In this document: in pieces, positions 58,913 through 64,000 of the stretch | Position numbering within the stretch: position 1 is the first letter of the stretch | Layout of the letters: every line of letters begins with the position of its first letter | Origin: Antedon mediterranea | Lineage: Eukaryota > Echinodermata > Crinoidea > Comatulida > Antedonidae | Assembly: GCF_964355755.1 (NCBI RefSeq) | Contig: NC_092673.1 | Span: 33,117,648 to 33,181,647, forward strand | Length of the DNA: 64,000 bases | Direction: 5' to 3' | The notes under the pieces: model-generated | What the model was told of the DNA's origin: nothing | The model's input: the letters and a program-made list of their open reading frames with translations, nothing else | The model's database searches: none | Translations under genes and position numbers: made by a program

Positions 58913-61900
58913 CTAGTAAAGCTCAATCTTCTTGAAGTTGTTAATGTCAATACCAGGTGGAACACACTCTCCAGAATATCTAGGAAAAAGTAACAGACGT
59001 TTTTTAATTCGTTCATTCAGTTACATAGATAAGCGAATCACGGACGGGAAGAAGTAAGATGAATACATGTTTGATTACTGTGTAAGTCGTAACAATGTTA
59101 GATATTTAAAGTGCAGTGCAATAACTCGCCAAATTTACAAAAAGTAGTCAAAACTGTACCTAACCTCTATTATTTAAAGGTTTAGTACAAATACCTATCC
59201 TAAAGATTTGTAAATTGTTTGTAAAGCGAACAATTCACGGCTCTATGGTGAACTACCATGAGCTTTGCGTTCATATAAAACAGTGTTCGACTATAAAAAG
59301 CAAAACAACTAACAGTAACAGTGTATGTCATAGGCATGATAGAGGAGACTGCCCAAGTACCTACCTAAACGTTTTCAGATTGTGGTGATCTTCGCAGGCC
59401 ATAGCCACCTCCTCTAGTCCTTCCTTGGGCATCCACAAACTTACGATTTGAAGACGTTCAAGTGATCCGATTCTTCTTAACATCCTTATAACTGCATTAC
59501 ACGCACCATTTGTTATCGTACATTCTTTTTTGATTATTTCCACTCTTCCTTCATCTCTTTTACCATACAGGCTTACAATCTTCAGATATGGCATTTCGAT
59601 GAGGTTGTCTGCAGCACAGCTAACCATCAAGTCACAATTGCTAGTCATGTCTGTGATCTTTAACTCGACCATCTGAGGGCATTGACAAGCTCTTTGAACA
59701 ATTCTAAATGCTTCTGATGAAGACAGTCCTTGTAGTGGAAGTGTAATCAGTTCTAATGCATTCATATTCTGTATTCCTTGGGCGAATGATTCACTAGCTG
59801 CATCAAATAATTGATATATAGAAAGCTTCTCCATCTGTTGTAATTCGTGTAAATTTTGTGACAATATAACCATTCCTTGTTCGGTAACAGGACTGTAACT
59901 AACATTCAAGTTTGTAAGTTTTGTTACGTACTTGAAATATTCCGCTAGAAACCCGATTCCATCGCCAATGGGATTATTCTTTAGGATTAATTCTTTTAAG
60001 CTGTGAGTCTTTTTTAAAGACTTTGCAACTGTTCTGCATATCTCAGGTCCAATGTTGGCACTTGAAAGGTTGATAACAGTGAGCGTTGACTTTCGTAAAG
60101 CATTTGGTAAAACGTCAGCCATGCTACTTATGTCAAACCCAAGAATTGTAATCTTTTCAAGGTTTACATTCTGGAGTGAACTCACAACAGGTGTGATGTC
60201 CGTGTCGTCGCCTCCATGTTCGTGGATGACTTGAAACGTCCTCATAAAAGATAAACACTGATATTCTGGAAAATGACGAAAGGCTGGAGGTAGTGTTTCC
60301 ACCCGACACTCTCGTAGTTTCCGTCTTAGCTTTTCTATAGGCATTTGCGAATACTTTTTCACCTTTCTGATAAATTCTTGTTGGTCATCTGGAAACATTT
60401 CCCACAAAGTGCTTATCTCTTTGTTCGTCTGAATGCTGATGTTCATCATTTCGATCTTGTGAATATTTAAGTTTGCATTAATTCTCGTCTGGTCTTCTTG
60501 AGCCTCGCTATATTTGAGTAGATAACCAAGTGAGTTCGCGGTTGTAGGTGAAAAATTACTAAACCGAATATGTCTATGTTTGAATATTTGAACCATAATA
60601 TCATTAAGAGAACCACAACATTTACTCTCGTGATAACATCGAATAATTAATTCTACATATTCTTGATACCGCATACTTCCTTCAAAAGATAGTCTACCCG
60701 ATACATAGCTGTCGCTATTAACTGATAATTCCTTTTCGAAAATTTCCAATAAGTGAGTTAAAACCAATTTGGCAACTTTTCTATGTTCGCCACTCAAGAA
60801 CAAAAGAAGCATTTCAAATTGGAGAGCATCTTTGGCGGTAGCTATTCTATCCAAGTATAATGACTGAAATTCTTCAGGTTTACGGCGCGCCAATTTAGCA
60901 GCATACATTGCTGCACACTTTTCCTGCGCAGTTTTGTGGAAGAATAGAACTCCAACCTCTGGCTTCATGCTGTCTTTCAGCTGAGTCGTTGAGAAGTAAC
61001 AGTCATCATCAGAATCCGTGTCTTCATCTTCTGGTTCTTTGTATGCCACATTTCCCGAGACAGTGTCCCTCATCAGTAATCCGATCTTGCATGAAATTGC
61101 AACAACATTCTTTGATGTGGTATCTTCTAACTGTGAACTGACATCAAAATCACTTTCTCTGAACGTGAGTGTCCTGTTATTAAACAACCCATCCAGTCCA
61201 ACACGACCAATGATTTTAACCACTTTATTCAAATACTTGGTCAGTTGTTCTGTGTTATCACTGTCTTTGTCCAAGTGTCTCTTAAACATGTAGTCTAACA
61301 GTTTTTGATATAGTTCACTCAATGTTTCTGGAAGTTTCATTGATGCGTTGTCTTTCCATAACCAGCAAAGGATCTTAGTCATCATTGGTAAGGTGGCAAT
61401 ACCGTTGATTAGGCCATTGCTGTGCAAGTATTTTGTTAGAGCCTTTCCCCTGGCAGCGTCTCGTTGAAAAAACTTTTCCACATAGATTTCTACGTTCTTT
61501 TTAGAAAAACCTTGCAGCTCACAGTGTAAGTAGATGCCTCTATGTTCTTTAAATTCCTCAACTCTCCATGGCCGCGAAGTTACTACCACAAAGCTTGATC
61601 TCAGATGTTTGTTTTCTAGAAGCTTCAAGATTTCTCCATTTTCTGGGCTATCAATACTCTGTGGTTTGTATTCATCACATGCATCAAGTAGTACAGCTAC
61701 TTCACCCGGTTTCTGCTCAACAAACCGATTCAGGATATCTTTGTATATAAGATGCTCTCGTGTCAAAATACCATGCTTAAACAGAGCTTCAACAACATTT
61801 TCATCTGGTGATATCTTCTGCATGCTGAGAGCTACTACAAGCTTGAAACGTTTTATTGGTGAATCGCTGTTTCCCTTTGCCCAGTCATAAGCCATTTTAT

Positions 61901-63709
61901 TGATAAGAGTTGACTTGCCAATCCCGGCTCTACCATAACCTAATACCCTAGTTATGGGAACTCCACTACTTGTGTCATTTCTGAACATGTCATGATAAGA
62001 CTTTAGAGGAATTTTAAGTTGTTCATTTGGTTCAAGTAAATCCACAACTAACGTTAAGTTGGTAAACAATGTGTCCATGCTGACAATATCCGAACGATCC
62101 CATGGTAGTAACTGAATCTGGTTCCTCGTTTGAAGATAATTTTGTTTAACAGCGTTGAAGCAAAGTTGTAGAGCGTCGTCTTCACATTCAACACGATGAT
62201 GTGGTGCTGTGGTAGATAAAAGGAATTCATTCATATACATTTATTTATCAACAGCTTGAGATAATTTCAGCATAAATATATTAATCAAACAAGAAAATAA
62301 ACTGTTGATAGGGTCCCAAACTAGAAGATAAATCCTTGTCTCGTGAAGAGGAATAATTTAGTTTGGTTGGAACCGGTCGGTAAATCAAGGCCCGTATCAT
62401 AGAAAATGGACAGATTTTAATGTTGCCGTGCCCAGTATTTCTTTGTGTAAAATTTAATAAAATCCGGCTCTCTTAGTGAGTTAAAGTCGGTATCATTCAT
62501 AGGTAATACTAACCACTGGGAAAGACATGTTCTATCTTTTCTTCCAAGCTCCCCACTGTATTAGTTAGATTCTGGACAACGACCTGTGTATTCTGTTGTC
62601 CACGAACTAATAATGCCAGACTTCCCTTCAAATCCAATTCATCCTGTACTCTTCCGATATCATGTACTGTATCCTGACCCTCAGCTGCAGATGTTGTTCT
62701 GGTGGCTACTTTATATGACTCCGCACTTGAATTAATATATTTCTTTTGTATTGCATTGCTTTCTTTCCTATCGACGTGTTGGTTCGTATCAGGTGTAAAC
62801 AACTTGTCAATGTTAAGTTTGTCTGGGTCTACTTTTTCGGGAGAGCTAACTTTGTAGTTAAGTTGTGAACACGTTTCTTTAAATAGGCCTGTGTTTAGTG
62901 TTAAAATTGGTGTAGAGTTTGTGGGTTGAGTAAGCCTAGTTTCAAATTGCTGTTTATCGGTACTCTTTAAAGCATCCATTTGATCTTTTAAAGTTCTCAT
63001 TGAAGTTTTGACATCTTCTTGGCCATCCAAAACATCTCTAATCGCTGATTCATTTTGTTTAGTGACTGATGAGATTGTCTGCAGTTCTCGTTGGATGCCT
63101 CCAACTATTTCTTTCAGTTCTTCCTCAAGCTCTCTGATTTCTTCGATAACCTTCTGTTGGTCAGTAACACTAATATCCTTAGAAGCATACAAATCAATCA
63201 CCTTTTTGTCAACTCCTAATATTTGCAGCATTTTTGACAAACGAATCCATTCATTATTGAAATCAGCTGGACTAATACGACAGCAATCCGGGTGTGCTTT
63301 AGCGTTTCTGAAGTTCTTGAGACGAACGATGTTCGCTAATTCGGAATTCCCAGGCATCTCATTCCATTTGCTTTCATCAACCATATTATCTTTAAACACG
63401 CATAAATGCTTTATCAACATAAATAACAAAGTGATATCAAGTTTTTTTATATCAGCTTTTCCTTTCATGGGGAATAACATCTTGTTTTGTTTCTGTTCTT
63501 GTCAGTGTATTTGGTTTCAAATTTTCGATAAGTTTATCTCTATTATTTGCCAAGAATTCGTGAAGTTGGCTTGGCTGTAGGACTAGGCCATAACCAGAAG
63601 CATGGCTAAGAAAAAAACGTCTCATTGCCTCTGTACCTTCTGAGAGTAGCAAACAACAAATACGCGAATAGTTTTCGGTTTCCTTATCATAAACCGGAAG
63701 ACTTGCCAT
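58913..63709 (-). CDS. NLR-2: HEPN-NACHT-LRR receptor with one frameshift
   Basis: Exons 63709-62514, 62206-59365 and 58979-58913 parallel NLR-1 in order and phase. The HEPN exon has a one-base excess around 63470-63490, between DKLIENLKPN and MLFPMKGKADIKKLDITLL. Otherwise about 1367 residues would be encoded. The R-N-A-K-A-H motif (Arg codon at 63309) is intact. The linker is longer than in NLR-1 and contains a predicted coiled coil (EEIRELEEELKEI and following heptads). NACHT motifs GRAGIGKST and LLDACDE, SRPWR and C-terminal LRRs are all present; the last exon starts RYSGECVPP. I start at 63709 because the paralogues start with MAS and a CAG acceptor immediately precedes the upstream part of the exon. 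Frame break: real lesion, allele or assembly error; it is next to an AAAA run. Confidence 0.82.
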
Positions 63710-64000
63710 GGTTTCAGCTGAAACTGTGTTAGCCAATTTAGGAACTGTGGATTAAATGAAGAAATTCGATTTAATAATGGGTTCTACTAGTACCTCTATT
63801 TTAAGGAAATATCCCTAAAATAAAAGGAAATTTCGTGATATGAATGAGGGTCAGACAGTAGGCCTATGTCTTAAACATAATGGTGGCGGTGAGGAAGTGG
63901 ATAAAGGCTTATACTTACTATAAATAATCTATTTTGTGGACCTCTTGGATTCATTTCATTCTTTTTAGTAGGCCTCGTTTGTCGTTTGTGTCAATGCACC
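63710..64000. other. 5' flank of NLR-2
   Basis: The acceptor ACACAG at about 63728-63733 (- strand) would begin the coding exon's 5' UTR. No copy of the CAATATGGCG promoter is seen before the window ends, so the NLR-2 promoter probably lies beyond 64000. Nothing else recognised. Confidence 0.5.

Noticed and set aside
63710-63736. Upstream in-frame ATG of NLR-2 at 63736
   Set aside because: Paralogues start at MAS, the later ATG has ACCATGG context, and a CAG acceptor falls between the two ATGs, making the upstream codons intronic.

Overview
The window is from an intron-rich, AT-rich animal genome packed with short inverted-repeat elements, retroelement scraps and minisatellites. Single-copy genes are recognisable as metazoan families (Polycomb-like, KCTD, SLC5, DPP7), followed by a tandem cluster of HEPN/NACHT/LRR and death-effector-domain genes. 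That mix, the tRNA-derived repeats and the frequent 'aggcct' spacer sequence suggest a marine invertebrate deuterostome, most likely an echinoderm. The species call is inference.

Layout. (1) 0.5-5.8 kb, + strand: nine 3' exons of a Polycomb-like PRC2 accessory protein (MTF2/PHF19 type); the gene starts left of the window. (2) 8.4-9.05 kb, - strand: a KCTD-type BTB protein in one coding exon. (3) 11.9-19.8 kb, + strand: a complete 15-exon SLC5 sodium-coupled transporter of the SMCT type with a long cytoplasmic tail carrying four RFxV/I motifs. (4) 20.7-26.5 kb, + strand: a complete 11-exon dipeptidyl peptidase 2 (DPP7). (5) 26.7-31.9 kb: a 4.3-kb foldback-like insertion with arms of about 0.75 kb. 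(6) 32.3-64 kb, all - strand: a tandem family with a shared promoter/first exon. In order of transcription it holds NLR-2 (HEPN-NACHT-LRR, one frameshift), NLR-1 (HEPN-NACHT-LRR, intact), a decayed HEPN exon, a three-DED gene (one frameshift, no HEPN exon seen) and an intact HEPN-DED gene.

How the cluster may work. This part is inference. NACHT-LRR proteins are sensors that oligomerise, HEPN domains with an R-N-x3-H motif are often RNases, and DEDs are apoptosis/inflammation adaptors. Here the same HEPN exon, ending in phase 1, is joined to NACHT-LRR in two genes and to a DED plus a shared C-terminal module in another. Exon shuffling in a duplicating block therefore seems to have built a sensor/effector set. 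Repeated first exons carry the same CAATATGGCG motif, and three of four carry an AP-1 consensus, suggesting co-regulation.

All exon structures were derived by eye from GT-AG junctions, frame arithmetic and family resemblance. No alignment or search was run.
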